Source: Caryophanales bacterium UBA6865
GTDB taxonomy: Bacteria > Bacillota_I > Bacilli_A > RFN20 > CAG-826
Assembly (NCBI GenBank): GCA_002449265.1
Contig: DKCV01000028.1
Span: forward strand, 25,737 to 89,736
DNA length: 64,000 bases
Direction of reading: 5' to 3'
Shown: positions 26,881 to 36,425 of the stretch, in pieces
How positions within the stretch are numbered: position 1 is the first letter of the stretch
How the letters are laid out: every line of letters starts with the position of its first letter
Translations under genes and position numbers: made by a program
Notes under the pieces: generated by a model
Told to the model about the DNA's origin: nothing
Seen by the model: the letters and a program-made list of their open reading frames with translations, nothing else
The model's database searches: none

Positions 26881-26909
26881 GGTTTCGAACTAAAAATTTA
26901 GGAGGCTAT

Positions 26910-27953
26910 ATGAAACTATCTTTTCGCTGGTATGGTTTCGATGATTCTATCCCTCTTTCCTACATTCGCGAGATTCCTAATCTTTCGACAATTGTCTCTT
27001 CCGTCTATAACGTAAAGGCAGGTGAAGAATGGGGAGAAAATTCTCTTATTTCATTAAAAAAAGCCGTTGAAGATAACGGAATGAAACTAGAAGTTATCGA
27101 ATCGATTCCTGTTTCTGAAGACATAAAAATGGGAACGAATAAACGTGATGAGCACATTGAAGTTTTTAAAAAGAATTTAGCGCTTTGCGGGAAACACGGC
27201 GTTAAAGTCGTTTGCTATAACTTCATGCCTGTTTTTGATTGGCTGAGGACGGATATGCATCATCGTTTGTTAGATGGGAGCGAGGCACTTAGCTATTCTC
27301 GCGACGATTTCGATAAGGTTGACCCGAAGCATCTTCATCTTCCTGGATGGGATGAATCTTATTCTCCTGATGAACTTCAAACCTTGTTAGACGAGTACCG
27401 TCATATTTCCCACGAGGAGCTTTTTGAAAACCTCGTCTATTTTTTAAAGGCGATTATGCCTATATGTGATCAATACGATATCTCGATGGCTATCCATCCA
27501 GATGATCCTCCTTGGGACGTATTCTCACTTCCTCGCATTGTTTCAAATGAAAAGGATATCGACCGTCTTTTTGAAGCCGTTCCGAATATACATAATGGGT
27601 TAACTTTATGCACAGGGAGCTTAGGAGCTTCTAAGAAAAACGATATTCCTTACTTAGCGGCAAAATACGCCAAAGCGAAACGTATTTATTTCGTGCATCT
27701 ACGCAATATCCTCTATACGGATGACAAAGATTCCTTTACCGAAGTTGGCCATTTCTCGAAATCAGGGTCTCTAGATATCCCTCTTATTGTCAAAAACTTA
27801 ATTGATAATGGCTTTGATGGATATGTCCGCCCAGATCATGGAAGAAATATCTTCGGGGAAAATGGAAAACCTGGCTATGGCTTATATGACCGTGCGCTAG
27901 GATGCATGTATATCAATGGATTATTTGAAGCGATATCTCGCTTTAATAAATAA
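26910..27953 (+). CDS. uxuA: Mannonate dehydratase
   Basis: 347 residues. It dehydrates D-mannonate to 2-dehydro-3-deoxygluconate in the glucuronate pathway. The UxuA pattern is clear: a TIM-barrel N-terminus KLSFRWYG, the metal-site stretch SMAIHPDDPPW, the catalytic region VHLRNI, and VRPDHGRN near the end. The start at 26910 has GGAGG 4 nt upstream; the frame extends 43 codons further upstream, but that part overlaps the promoter and operator and is rejected. First gene of uxuA-uxuB-uxaC. Confidence 0.93.
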   Translation: MKLSFRWYGFDDSIPLSYIREIPNLSTIVSSVYNVKAGEEWGENSLISLKKAVEDNGMKLEVIESIPVSEDIKMGTNKRDEHIEVFKKNLALCGKHGVKVVCYNFMPVFDWLRTDMHHRLLDGSEALSYSRDDFDKVDPKHLHLPGWDESYSPDELQTLLDEYRHISHEELFENLVYFLKAIMPICDQYDISMAIHPDDPPWDVFSLPRIVSNEKDIDRLFEAVPNIHNGLTLCTGSLGASKKNDIPYLAAKYAKAKRIYFVHLRNILYTDDKDSFTEVGHFSKSGSLDIPLIVKNLIDNGFDGYVRPDHGRNIFGENGKPGYGLYDRALGCMYINGLFEAISRFNK

Positions 27954-27969
27954 GAAAGGATAAAAAACA

Positions 27970-28824
27970 ATGAAAAAAGAAGATTTACCATTATTTATCG
28001 ATTATAAAGAGAAAGTTGTTGTCATTACCGGTGGTGGAGGCGTTTTGTGCTCGAAAATGGCGGAAGCCTTTGCTTTAGCGGGCGCGAAAGTGGCGATTTT
28101 GGATTTGCACTTATCTAGCGCTGAAGCAAAAGCTGCAGAAATCCGTCAAGAAGGCGGTATCGCAAAAGGTTACGAAGCCAATGTTTTAGATAAAGCCTCT
28201 TTAGAAAAAGCGCATGAAGCCGTCTTAAAAGATTTTGGAACGTGTGATGTTCTCATCAATGGAGCTGGTGGCAATTCGCCAAAAGCAACGACGAGTCAGG
28301 AATTTTTCGCTCCTAAGTTAGATTCCTCCACCATCTCCTTCTTTGATTTGAAAACTGAAGGATTTGAATTTGTCTTTAATCTCAATATTTTAGGTACGTT
28401 ACTTCCAACGCAAATCTTCGCAAAAGACATGCTTGCAAAAGAAGGGTGCTCGATTTTGAATATTTCTTCGATGAATGCTTTCACTCCGCTAACGAAGATT
28501 CCTGCCTATAGCGCTGCAAAAGCTGGTGTTAGCAATTTCACGAAATGGCTCGCAACTCATTTTGCTAAATCTAATATTCGTGTCAATGCGATTGCGCCTG
28601 GCTTTTTCTCAACTGCCCAAAATAAGGCTTTGCTTTTCAATCCCGACGGCACGCCTTCTATGCGTTCCAATAAGATTTTGAATAACACCCCAATGGGAAG
28701 ATTCGGAACACCAGAAGAACTTCTTGGTGCGGTTCTATTCTTATCCGATTCTAAAGCGAGCTCTTTCATTACGGGCGTTGTTCTTCCGATTGATGGTGGA
28801 TTCAGTGCCTATAGTGGCGTTTGA
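27970..28824 (+). CDS. uxuB: Fructuronate reductase of the short-chain dehydrogenase type
   Basis: 284 residues. The NAD-binding GGGGVLCSKMAEAF near residue 17, the LINGAGG segment, the catalytic Ser in NISSM and the YSAAKAG motif (Tyr and Lys) define a classical SDR. Between uxuA and uxaC, the expected role is reduction of D-fructuronate to D-mannonate, as in the SDR-type mannonate oxidoreductases that replace the longer UxuB of enterobacteria. AAGGAT precedes the start. Role is inferred from context and family resemblance. Confidence 0.85.
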   Translation: MKKEDLPLFIDYKEKVVVITGGGGVLCSKMAEAFALAGAKVAILDLHLSSAEAKAAEIRQEGGIAKGYEANVLDKASLEKAHEAVLKDFGTCDVLINGAGGNSPKATTSQEFFAPKLDSSTISFFDLKTEGFEFVFNLNILGTLLPTQIFAKDMLAKEGCSILNISSMNAFTPLTKIPAYSAAKAGVSNFTKWLATHFAKSNIRVNAIAPGFFSTAQNKALLFNPDGTPSMRSNKILNNTPMGRFGTPEELLGAVLFLSDSKASSFITGVVLPIDGGFSAYSGV

Positions 28825-28846
28825 TTTCTAACTTTGGGTAAGTTTT

Positions 28847-30175
28847 ATGAATGATTTTTTTAGCGACAACGTCTTACTAAAAGGGGAAGCGAGTAAGGAG
28901 ATTTATGAATCAATCAGAACACTTCCCATTATTGATTACCATTGCCATTTAGACCAAAAAGCGATACGTGACGATAAACGATTCAATGATATTGGCGAGC
29001 TTTGGTTAGGGGGCGATCATTATAAGTGGCGTGCACTTCGCATGATGAACGTAGATGAACGTTTTATTACGGGGAATGCCTCTTATCATGACAAGTTTTT
29101 GAAATACGCCTCGATTATGCCTGCTTTATGCGGAAATCCTTTATATTACTGGACGCATTTTGAGTTAAAACAAGTATTTGGAATCTCTTTGCCTTTAAAC
29201 GAAAATACCGCCGAAACAATCTACAAAAAGGCAAACGAAGAGCTTTCTAAATTATCGACCCGTAAGCTACTAAAGAAATTCAATGTCTCTTTTGTGGCAA
29301 CGACGAATGATCCAATTGAATCTTTAAGCGACCATGGCGTTTTCGATGGGGTGAAGGTCACTCCTACCTTCCGTCCTGATAAGCTTTATGATTTCTCTCC
29401 TTCTTATTTAGAAGAATTAGGAAAAACAGTGGGCTATTCATTATCGACTTTGGAATTGCTTCAAAAAGCAATCACGGAAAGGTTGGACTATTTTGTGAGC
29501 AAGGGCTGCAAAATCGCAGACCATGGGTTCACAAATTTTCCAAAAGGCTATGCGAGCGAAATTGAAGCAAAGCAACTATATTTTAAACGTGATTCCTTAA
29601 CTCCGACGGAAAAAGATCGCCTTTTTGGATATTTGCTTGTCTTTTTGATGAAAGAATACAAAAAGAGGAATCTTCTTGCTCAAATTCATTTCTCCGTCAT
29701 TCGCAATGCGAATCGTTTAATGTATGAACGTTTAGGCGTTGACCAAGGATTTGATGTCATCGGGGAAGAAAATAGTCTTTATGATCTGATTCTTTTCTTG
29801 AACCGATTCTTAGAAGAAGAAAGGCCAACGATTGTTCTCTATACCTTGAATCCTGAATCACTAAAAGCAATCGCTTCCATTAGTGGTGCTTTCCGCAACG
29901 TTCTAGTTGGGGCGGCGTGGTGGTTTAATGACACACTTCTAGGTATCCGCAATAACCTCGAAATCATAAGTGAATACGCCTTACTTGGAACGAATTTGGG
30001 GATGCTTACTGATTCTCGCTCCTTCTCAAGCTATTCTCGCTTTGATTTTTTCCGAAGAATTTTAGCCACTTTCTTAGGCGAAAAGGTCGATGGGGGAGAA
30101 TATCCTTTAAGCGATGCGAAACTCTTAGCAAAAAAGATTAGCTATACGAACATCAAAGAACGTTTTTCTCTATAA
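28847..30175 (+). CDS. uxaC: Glucuronate isomerase
   Basis: 442 residues, slightly shorter than usual (about 465). It isomerises D-glucuronate to D-fructuronate, the first cytoplasmic step after glucuronidase. The metal-binding IIDYHCHLD near residue 30, the YWTHFELK stretch and GAAWWFNDTLLG with the LGTNLGMLTDSRSF stretch are UxaC hallmarks. The ribosome site is weak (GGGTAAG). It completes the uxuA operon, which ends at a strong terminator about 75 nt later. Confidence 0.93.
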   Translation: MNDFFSDNVLLKGEASKEIYESIRTLPIIDYHCHLDQKAIRDDKRFNDIGELWLGGDHYKWRALRMMNVDERFITGNASYHDKFLKYASIMPALCGNPLYYWTHFELKQVFGISLPLNENTAETIYKKANEELSKLSTRKLLKKFNVSFVATTNDPIESLSDHGVFDGVKVTPTFRPDKLYDFSPSYLEELGKTVGYSLSTLELLQKAITERLDYFVSKGCKIADHGFTNFPKGYASEIEAKQLYFKRDSLTPTEKDRLFGYLLVFLMKEYKKRNLLAQIHFSVIRNANRLMYERLGVDQGFDVIGEENSLYDLILFLNRFLEEERPTIVLYTLNPESLKAIASISGAFRNVLVGAAWWFNDTLLGIRNNLEIISEYALLGTNLGMLTDSRSFSSYSRFDFFRRILATFLGEKVDGGEYPLSDAKLLAKKISYTNIKERFSL

Positions 30176-30248
30176 ATCACAAAACGAATAATTTTCTTAT
30201 TTAGTATTCTATCGTTTTTGTTTTTCCTAAGTTCTCGTGAAGTAGAAC

Positions 30249-30296
30249 AAAAATCCCTAGAGGTAATTCTCTTTTTCTGGGGATTTTTCTTTTTTT
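30249..30296 (+). terminator. Terminator of the uxuA-uxuB-uxaC operon
   Basis: AAAAATCCC pairs with GGGATTTTT (30249-30257/30280-30288), followed by CTTTTTTT. Confidence 0.75.
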
Positions 30297-30401
30297 GACT
30301 AGCATGAATAAAACTGACGAATAATTCTAATTAATGAAATGCGAAAATAAGCAGATGTTCTGCGACTTTTCATTCAAAAATTCGGACGTTATCATGGAGC
30401 A

Positions 30402-31862
30402 ATGCATCGCCTTTTCCTTCTTGTTCAAACTATCGAAGAAGTAGAAAAATTACGTTCTTTCTTTTTGAAGAGAAAGACGTTTTTCGAATTGAAATCTCTT
30501 TATTGCTCAACTAGAAACTCTAGCGAGAAAAAGAATTATTTATTGAGCGTCGTTTCTCATTTTTCCTTTCCAGACTCTATTTATGAAACGACTTATTTCA
30601 AAGAAACAAAGGCTGAAACATTCATCGAAACGTTAAAAGCATGTTTCCCTAATGAACGTAGTCGAGAAGAGAAATTGATAGACTCTTCTCCTTTAATAAA
30701 GAAACAACAGATTGATTTATTGCGGCTCATTACCTTGAAAAACATTCCTAGCGAATTTCAAAGGAAGCTTCTCGGAGATGGGATCCTTTTAAAAGAAAGA
30801 TATGTCACTTTTATTCTTTTTGATTTTGATAAAGAAGAAGAACTATTAGATTACTATGATTACGAAAAAGGGCGATTTTCATTAGAAAAAGGATTCGAGG
30901 AACATTTCGCTGATTATCCTTATTTCATTTTTGAATTTTCGACTTTATTTGGAGTTTTATTGTCAACGAATGAACCGATAAATCGTTTTCAATTGGAGAA
31001 TAAATTATCCTCGGTTATATTCAAAAGCAAAAGTGACAGCAATCTTTCTTTTTCTTGTGCCGTAAGTGAGACGGCCTTTTACGAAGAAGGCGATTTTTCT
31101 TGCCGAAAACTATTTAAAGAAGCGGAGAAAGGCTTAACCTATCGTCCTATTTTAGGGAAGGGGCTAGTCCTATTTTACGAAGACTTGATCCGAAAAGAAA
31201 AAAGCGTTACTAAAATCGCAGAGGTCCAATTTCAAAATTTAGGTTACGCTTTACTCTACGGAAAGAAATTAGAATCATTATCTTTATTACGAGGATTGCT
31301 TAGAAAAATTGGACGTATCGATTATAGAGACAATTATTTGCTTTTATTGAACCAACTTCTGAATTCTTTGCTTAATAGTTGCATTTCTCTCGGGAAATTA
31401 TATGAAACTTATGAGTCCTATTTTGCTTTATTAAAAATGCTTTATTCAAAAAAAGGAAAAGAGAGTATCCTCGCTTTCTTTGAAGAATTGCTAAAGAAAA
31501 TTTCTCTCATTAATCAAAATTCAAAGCAACCCTATGGGAAAGAAAAGGCACTGGAGCGGATTACTCTTTATATTGAAAAGCATTTTATGGAAAGCAGCCT
31601 CTCTATTGAAGAGCTTTCAAAAGAACTTGGATATTCTCATTCCTACATTTATGCGCTTTTCAAGAAAAGTGGGACAACATTTATAAAGACTCTCACCAAA
31701 TTTCGAATGGAAGAAGCGAAACGTTTACTCGCTGATCCAAGTAACCGCATCGTGCAAATTGCTTCGAAAGTCGGGTATGATGACCCCTATTATTTTTCTA
31801 CTTGTTTCAAAAAATATTTTGGCTCCTCTCCCATTCATCTGCGAAAACTAGAAAATCTATAG
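30402..31862 (+). CDS. AraC-family regulator with a long uncharacterised N-terminus
   Basis: 486 residues. The last 100 form an AraC DNA-binding domain (IEELSKELGYSHSYIYALFKK and VQIASKVGYDDPYYFSTCFKKYFG). The first 380 residues have no receiver aspartate pattern and no membrane helix, so this is not a standard two-component regulator; they resemble the middle domain of large YesN-like regulators but I cannot name a ligand. It lies alone after the uxaC terminator and before a MacB-like exporter, and could control either. No clear ribosome site precedes the ATG. Confidence 0.8.
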   Translation: MHRLFLLVQTIEEVEKLRSFFLKRKTFFELKSLYCSTRNSSEKKNYLLSVVSHFSFPDSIYETTYFKETKAETFIETLKACFPNERSREEKLIDSSPLIKKQQIDLLRLITLKNIPSEFQRKLLGDGILLKERYVTFILFDFDKEEELLDYYDYEKGRFSLEKGFEEHFADYPYFIFEFSTLFGVLLSTNEPINRFQLENKLSSVIFKSKSDSNLSFSCAVSETAFYEEGDFSCRKLFKEAEKGLTYRPILGKGLVLFYEDLIRKEKSVTKIAEVQFQNLGYALLYGKKLESLSLLRGLLRKIGRIDYRDNYLLLLNQLLNSLLNSCISLGKLYETYESYFALLKMLYSKKGKESILAFFEELLKKISLINQNSKQPYGKEKALERITLYIEKHFMESSLSIEELSKELGYSHSYIYALFKKSGTTFIKTLTKFRMEEAKRLLADPSNRIVQIASKVGYDDPYYFSTCFKKYFGSSPIHLRKLENL

Positions 31863-31893
31863 AAAGTGATATTATTCCTTCTTACTTCCTTTG

Positions 31894-31921
31894 TTTTTGG
31901 TAAAATAGCAAATACCAAAAA
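31894..31921 (+). promoter_or_regulatory. Inverted repeat at the MacB-like operon start
   Basis: TTTTTGGTA and TACCAAAAA (9 bp, perfect, 10-nt loop) flank and overlap a TAAAAT -10-like hexamer (31901-31906). It may be a repressor operator. Its right arm runs into the AAGGAG ribosome site of the ATPase gene, so an RNA hairpin could also hide translation initiation. Confidence 0.4.
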
Positions 31922-31932
31922 GGAGACGAAGG

Positions 31933-32637
31933 ATGAGCCAAATCGAAGTAAAAGACCTAAAAAAGATTTATAACCCTGGCTTACCCAACGAAGTCGTGGC
32001 TCTTGCTGGTGTTACGTTTTCCTTAGAAGAAGGGACTTTTGCGGTGATTTTAGGACCTTCTGGCGCAGGTAAAAGCACGTTACTTAACTTACTTGGCGGA
32101 ATGGATAATGCGACTAGTGGCTCTTACTATATCGGTAAAGAAGATATCGCTAAATATAATTTAAAAAGATTGGAATTATTTCGGCGGATTGATATTGGTT
32201 TCGTTTTCCAATTTTATAATTTATTGCCTAATTTAAGTGCACTAGAAAATGTTGAGCTCGCCGCGAGCGTTGCTAAAGATCCATTTGATTCCAAACAAAT
32301 TTTAAAAGATGTTGGTTTAGAGAAACGGGCGAGGAATTTTCCTGCTCAATTATCAGGCGGCGAGCAACAACGTGTCGCGATTGCGCGTGCCATCGTGAAG
32401 AATCCGCGCTTATTGCTTTGTGATGAACCAACTGGTGCCTTGGATAGCAAAACCGGGGCTTCGATTTTATCCTTATTAAAGAAAGTAAGCGTGACTTATC
32501 ATAAGACCGTTATCATTGTCACACATAACTCTAAAATCGCTAGTTGTGCGGATCGTTTACTCCGAATTAGCGATGGAGCAATCGTAGAAGATGTCATGAA
32601 TTCTAATCCAAAACGGGTAGAGGAGATTGAGTGGTGA
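31933..32637 (+). CDS. ABC transporter ATPase (MacB/LolD type)
   Basis: 234 residues with Walker A GPSGAGKST, signature LSGGEQQRVAIARAI, Walker B LLLCDEPTGALD and the switch His in VTHNSKI. The family works with FtsX-fold permeases to drive mechanotransmission, usually export of peptides or lipoprotein handling rather than classic transport. The permease gene begins inside its last codons. AAGGAG lies about 8 nt before the ATG. Confidence 0.9.
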   Translation: MSQIEVKDLKKIYNPGLPNEVVALAGVTFSLEEGTFAVILGPSGAGKSTLLNLLGGMDNATSGSYYIGKEDIAKYNLKRLELFRRIDIGFVFQFYNLLPNLSALENVELAASVAKDPFDSKQILKDVGLEKRARNFPAQLSGGEQQRVAIARAIVKNPRLLLCDEPTGALDSKTGASILSLLKKVSVTYHKTVIIVTHNSKIASCADRLLRISDGAIVEDVMNSNPKRVEEIEW

Positions 32638-35123
32638 AACCATCGACTTTTTCATTGCTATTCCGTAGTGGGCTACGTTCTTTCAAGAAAGGGTGGACCC
32701 AATTTCTTTCGATTATCATGATTGGTGCGATTGCAGTGACCCTTTTTGTTGGTTTGCTTGCGAATGCGGAAAGCTTCGAAAACCGCGTTAATTCCGTCTA
32801 TCAAGAAGGAAATCTTGCATCATTGTGGGTGACGGTTTCTAAGACAAGTGAAGAGGATAGCAAGAATATTGAATCGCTTCTTACTTCTAGTGATTCGCTA
32901 GATAAGCGACTTTATATGCCCGTTCAATTAGGAAGTCGCGATGCTTATTTAGCTGTTTATCCTTCTTCTCCAAAAGTTTCTAAGCCATATGGAAATACGT
33001 CCTCTTTCGCTTTATCTACTGACCGTTATTTTCTTCTTGATGAAGCGATGAAAAAGAGTGAATCAAGTTCTCTTTCCAATACTTATTCTATCGGGGATGA
33101 GGTTCAAATTACCTTTGATATTTCTAGTTACCACCTTTCCGACTATTCCGTTTTGCTTGAGCCTTATTTAAAAGAAGATTCCAAAAAAATATTGATGAGT
33201 AAAGAAATAACAGTTACTACCAAAGTTACCGGTTTCATGCAATATCCAGAAAATATCACTAAGAGTACTTACAATTCTTCCGTTGCTTTGATGGGGAAAG
33301 AGACGCTAAAAGATATCGTTCTTGATTTTTTCAATGAGCATATTTTGGAAGAAAAAAGAGAAGATGTTATACATTTATTGATGTCTTATATTGGCTTAGA
33401 GACAACAGATTTCGCTAATCAATATCTTATTTCTTTAAGCGATAATTCCGTTTCAACTAATCTAAAAAAGAAAATTGAAGACTATTATGCGTCCAATAAT
33501 AGCAATGGTGAACTTAAAATCGTGACAAATAGAAACGAAATGCCATTTTTTGTTACGGTTAATAACGATGTAACGCAAGCACGCCAATTCACCTTCGTTT
33601 TCCCGTTCGTCTTCTTTTTTGTGGCCGTTTTAGTAATTTTAACAACGCTTTCAGAACATATCTTGCAAGAGCGAACACAGATTGGTGCTTTGAAAGCAAT
33701 TGGTGTTAGTAAAGGCCAAATCTATTTGCTTTATTCTTCTTTAACCTTATTTTTGGTTGGGCTAGGGGTACTTATCGGTGAAATCATTGGCCCATTGCTT
33801 GTTCCACAAATTCTAGGCAATAAGTACGCGATTTTTTATTCTTTGCCCCCGCTAACTTATACTTTTCCTATTTTGTATGGCACTCTTAGCGCGGTTATTT
33901 TCCTAGCAATCAGCGTGTTTGTGACGATTCTAGTGTGTCATAAAGAAGTTTCTCTAAAGCCAGTCGATTCCTTACGACCCAAAAAGCCTAATTCCTTGAA
34001 ATTCGTTTCAGGGGAAAATAGGGCAAACGTGTCTTCTCTTTCCATTAAAATGGCCTTACGCAATATTCGTTTAAATATCGGAAAGTCCATCATGGTTATC
34101 GCGGGGGTAATGGGCTGCACGGCTTTATTACTTTGTGGGTTTGGCATTGAAGATACGGTTTATCATGGGATTGATAATGATTTATCTACCCTAAAAAATT
34201 CTGATATTTCCGTCACTTTTAATCGCACGATGTCTAAACATGATGTGATTAACGACTTGTCGCCAATTTCAGGAGTAGGTGCGGTAGAGCCAACATCCAC
34301 CTTTAATTCATTGATCTATAAAGAAGATGGTCCTCAAATGAATAGCCACCTATATGTTGTTCCTGAGAATTCTCGTTGCTACAAAATCACTTTTGCAAAA
34401 GAAGAAGTGGCGGTTTCTAAAAAAGTGGCTCGACTAACGAAATGCGAAGTCGGCGACAAGATATTCTTCAATTTGAATGGGCAAGTCTATTCTACAAAAG
34501 TAGGTGTGATTTACGAGGCTTTCGCATACCATGGCATTATGGTGCACGAAGATATATCCCTATTTAAGAATGTTTCATTTTCTTATTCGGGTGCTCAAAT
34601 CTATTTAAAGAAAGACGCTTCCCCTAATGAGGTGAATCAAGAAATTCAAAAAAAGGATTATGTTCTAAGTAGCCAAACGACAGAAGAATGGAACCATTAT
34701 ATTAACGATGTCATGGGCGGAGTCATTACGATGACTAACGCCGTAAAAGTGTTCGCTATACTTTTGGCTTTAGTTGTTTTGTATAACTTGTCCTTGATGA
34801 ACTTCCGAGAACGGAGTCGCGATATCGCTACGCTGAAAGTGCTTGGATTTAAACGAAAAGAAATCGCTTTATCCCTTCTTTTTGAGACCATGTCACTCAC
34901 TTTAATTGGTGCAATTATTGGGGTTTTGCTAGGATATCCGTTCTTGTATTTAGTGATGGGGACTAACACGGTTGACCTTGTTGAATATCTCTATTTCATT
35001 AAACCCGTGTCGTTTGTTTTTGCTTTTGGTCTTTCTCTTCTTACGGCTTTCTTCGTCAATTTTATTTTCTCTATGAAAACAAAGAAAATCAAAATGGTGG
35101 AGTCGCTTAAAAGCGTGGAATAA
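32631..35123 (+). CDS. FtsX-like ABC permease, two permease domains
   Basis: 830 residues, starting with GTG at 32631 or the next GTG at 32634 (8 nt after AGGAG). One N-terminal helix is followed by a large extracellular domain (about 50-310), three helices forming the first FtsX domain (about 320-440), a fourth helix (about 485-510), a second external domain (about 520-690) and three final helices (about 705-820). EHILQERTQIGALKAIG and MNFRERSRDIATLKVLGFK are the two coupling segments touching the ATPase. It likely exports or senses peptides or antibiotics. Confidence 0.87.
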   Translation: MVKPSTFSLLFRSGLRSFKKGWTQFLSIIMIGAIAVTLFVGLLANAESFENRVNSVYQEGNLASLWVTVSKTSEEDSKNIESLLTSSDSLDKRLYMPVQLGSRDAYLAVYPSSPKVSKPYGNTSSFALSTDRYFLLDEAMKKSESSSLSNTYSIGDEVQITFDISSYHLSDYSVLLEPYLKEDSKKILMSKEITVTTKVTGFMQYPENITKSTYNSSVALMGKETLKDIVLDFFNEHILEEKREDVIHLLMSYIGLETTDFANQYLISLSDNSVSTNLKKKIEDYYASNNSNGELKIVTNRNEMPFFVTVNNDVTQARQFTFVFPFVFFFVAVLVILTTLSEHILQERTQIGALKAIGVSKGQIYLLYSSLTLFLVGLGVLIGEIIGPLLVPQILGNKYAIFYSLPPLTYTFPILYGTLSAVIFLAISVFVTILVCHKEVSLKPVDSLRPKKPNSLKFVSGENRANVSSLSIKMALRNIRLNIGKSIMVIAGVMGCTALLLCGFGIEDTVYHGIDNDLSTLKNSDISVTFNRTMSKHDVINDLSPISGVGAVEPTSTFNSLIYKEDGPQMNSHLYVVPENSRCYKITFAKEEVAVSKKVARLTKCEVGDKIFFNLNGQVYSTKVGVIYEAFAYHGIMVHEDISLFKNVSFSYSGAQIYLKKDASPNEVNQEIQKKDYVLSSQTTEEWNHYINDVMGGVITMTNAVKVFAILLALVVLYNLSLMNFRERSRDIATLKVLGFKRKEIALSLLFETMSLTLIGAIIGVLLGYPFLYLVMGTNTVDLVEYLYFIKPVSFVFAFGLSLLTAFFVNFIFSMKTKKIKMVESLKSVE

Positions 35124-35147
35124 AAAAGCCGCAGCGTTACCTGCGGC
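35122..35147. terminator. Bidirectional terminator between the permease and apt genes
   Basis: GCCGCAG/CTGCGGC (35128-35134/35141-35147). The minus strand has TTTTTT after it, so it is a strong terminator for apt and a weaker one for the permease gene. Confidence 0.8.
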
Positions 35148-35163
35148 AAGAATTCTCTTTCGC

Positions 35164-35685
35164 TTAATGAGAATCACTAAGGGTTAATAAGCTACGGCAA
35201 GGAACTAAGGCGTGATCTTCTCCGTGTAGTTCTTCTAATCGGATAACTGTGATCGCTCCGACTGGTTCGCCGCCCGCAGACTTAACAAGTTTCGTTAAGG
35301 CAGCGAAGGTTCCACCTGTAGCAAGCAAATCATCGACGAGAAGCACGCGGTCGCCCTCTTTGAAGGAACTAGCAGGCACTTCCATTGTGGCGGTGCCGTA
35401 TTCTAATTGATAGCTAACTTTCACCGTGATTCCAGGGAGCTTACCAGCTTTTCTGGCCATAACAAAGCCAATCCCCATCTTATAGGCCAAAGCCGCTCCG
35501 AATAAGAAACCGCGTGATTCAGCACCAACAATGACAGTTGGATGAAATTCGTTTGCAAGTTTTTCTAATTCGTCAATGCAGTAATGAAAGGCGGTTGGGT
35601 TTTTTAATAGTGGCGATATGTCTTTGAAAGAGATGCCTTTCTTTGGGAAGTCTGGCGTAACGCCGATGAATTTTTCTAAGTCCAT
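35164..35685 (-). CDS. apt: Adenine phosphoribosyltransferase
   Basis: 173 residues, normal for Apt. It converts adenine and PRPP to AMP. The PRPP loop VLLVDDLLATGGT and the VVGAESRGFLFG-type segment (here VIVGAESRGFLF) are present, as is the N-terminal PDFPKKGISFKDISPLL. GAGGT stands 9 nt before the ATG. It is encoded downstream of hpt on the same strand but separated by a long hairpin. Confidence 0.95.
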   Translation of the reverse strand: MDLEKFIGVTPDFPKKGISFKDISPLLKNPTAFHYCIDELEKLANEFHPTVIVGAESRGFLFGAALAYKMGIGFVMARKAGKLPGITVKVSYQLEYGTATMEVPASSFKEGDRVLLVDDLLATGGTFAALTKLVKSAGGEPVGAITVIRLEELHGEDHALVPCRSLLTLSDSH

Positions 35686-35744
35686 TCTGATTTACCTCGA
35701 TTGTTTTCTCCCGAAAACACGGAAACAATACCATACGCCTAAGT

Positions 35745-35815
35745 AAAAAACCACCATCGATTTTATCTAAATATCGCTGACGAATTTTTTAGTGAAATCC
35801 TAGTTAGAATGGTGG
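35745..35815 (-). terminator. Terminator-like long-loop hairpin after hpt
   Basis: CCACCAT (35751-35757) pairs with ATGGTGG (35809-35815) across 51 nt, with TTTTTT following on the minus strand. The loop is long enough to hold more structure, so this may be a regulated leader of apt rather than a plain terminator. Confidence 0.45.
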
Positions 35816-35855
35816 TAATATTTACAAAATATATTAATAATTATTGTTGCTATTT

Positions 35856-36425
35856 TTATTGGTTTTTGTCTTTAGCGAGGATAGCGTTTAGACGGTCTAA
35901 ATCGTTTTTGTCTGGAGTATAAACGTAAGTAGTGTTTCTTTCTAATTCGTCGTAATCTAAGCCAAATCCAATCAAGAACTTATTTTCGGTCAAGGTTTTT
36001 CCAACATAATCGACTTTTGCTGGAACTGTGCGGCAATTAATTTTGTCGAATAAAGAGCAAAGAAGAATTCTTTTCGGCTTGAAATTGGTTCGGAGGTAAT
36101 TTTCTAGCGCCTGCATGGTTAAACCTGTATCAACGACATCTTCAACGATAACGATTGTTCTTCCATCCGGATTGGACTCAAGCATGTGTTTGAAATTCAC
36201 TTGCCCAGTAGTTTTAGTTCCTTGATAGCTTGATAGTTGTACATAATCGGTAAGAATCGGGAGAGAGACATGCTTAATTAGTTCGGCCATAAAATTAAGC
36301 GCGCCCTTCATAACACAAATGAATAGTGGCGTTTTTTCATCGTTTGCTAGATCGTGGGTCAATGTTTCTCCCAAACGTTTTGCGATGGCGTCGATTTCCT
36401 CAAAAGATAAGACGAGTTCTTCCAT
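35856..36425 (-). CDS. hpt: Hypoxanthine phosphoribosyltransferase
   Basis: 189 residues. The PRPP motif VIVEDVVDTGLTM, the flexible-loop QLSSYQGT stretch and VGFGLDY-like end (LIGFGLDYDE) identify Hpt, which salvages hypoxanthine or guanine with PRPP. GGAG precedes the ATG. It stands divergently from prs, which makes its PRPP. Confidence 0.95.
   Translation of the reverse strand: MEELVLSFEEIDAIAKRLGETLTHDLANDEKTPLFICVMKGALNFMAELIKHVSLPILTDYVQLSSYQGTKTTGQVNFKHMLESNPDGRTIVIVEDVVDTGLTMQALENYLRTNFKPKRILLCSLFDKINCRTVPAKVDYVGKTLTENKFLIGFGLDYDELERNTTYVYTPDKNDLDRLNAILAKDKNQ

Noticed and set aside
26781..26909. 43-codon N-terminal extension of UxuA
   Set aside because: It covers the AraC operator, the promoter and the GGAGG site; the family starts at the ATG at 26910.
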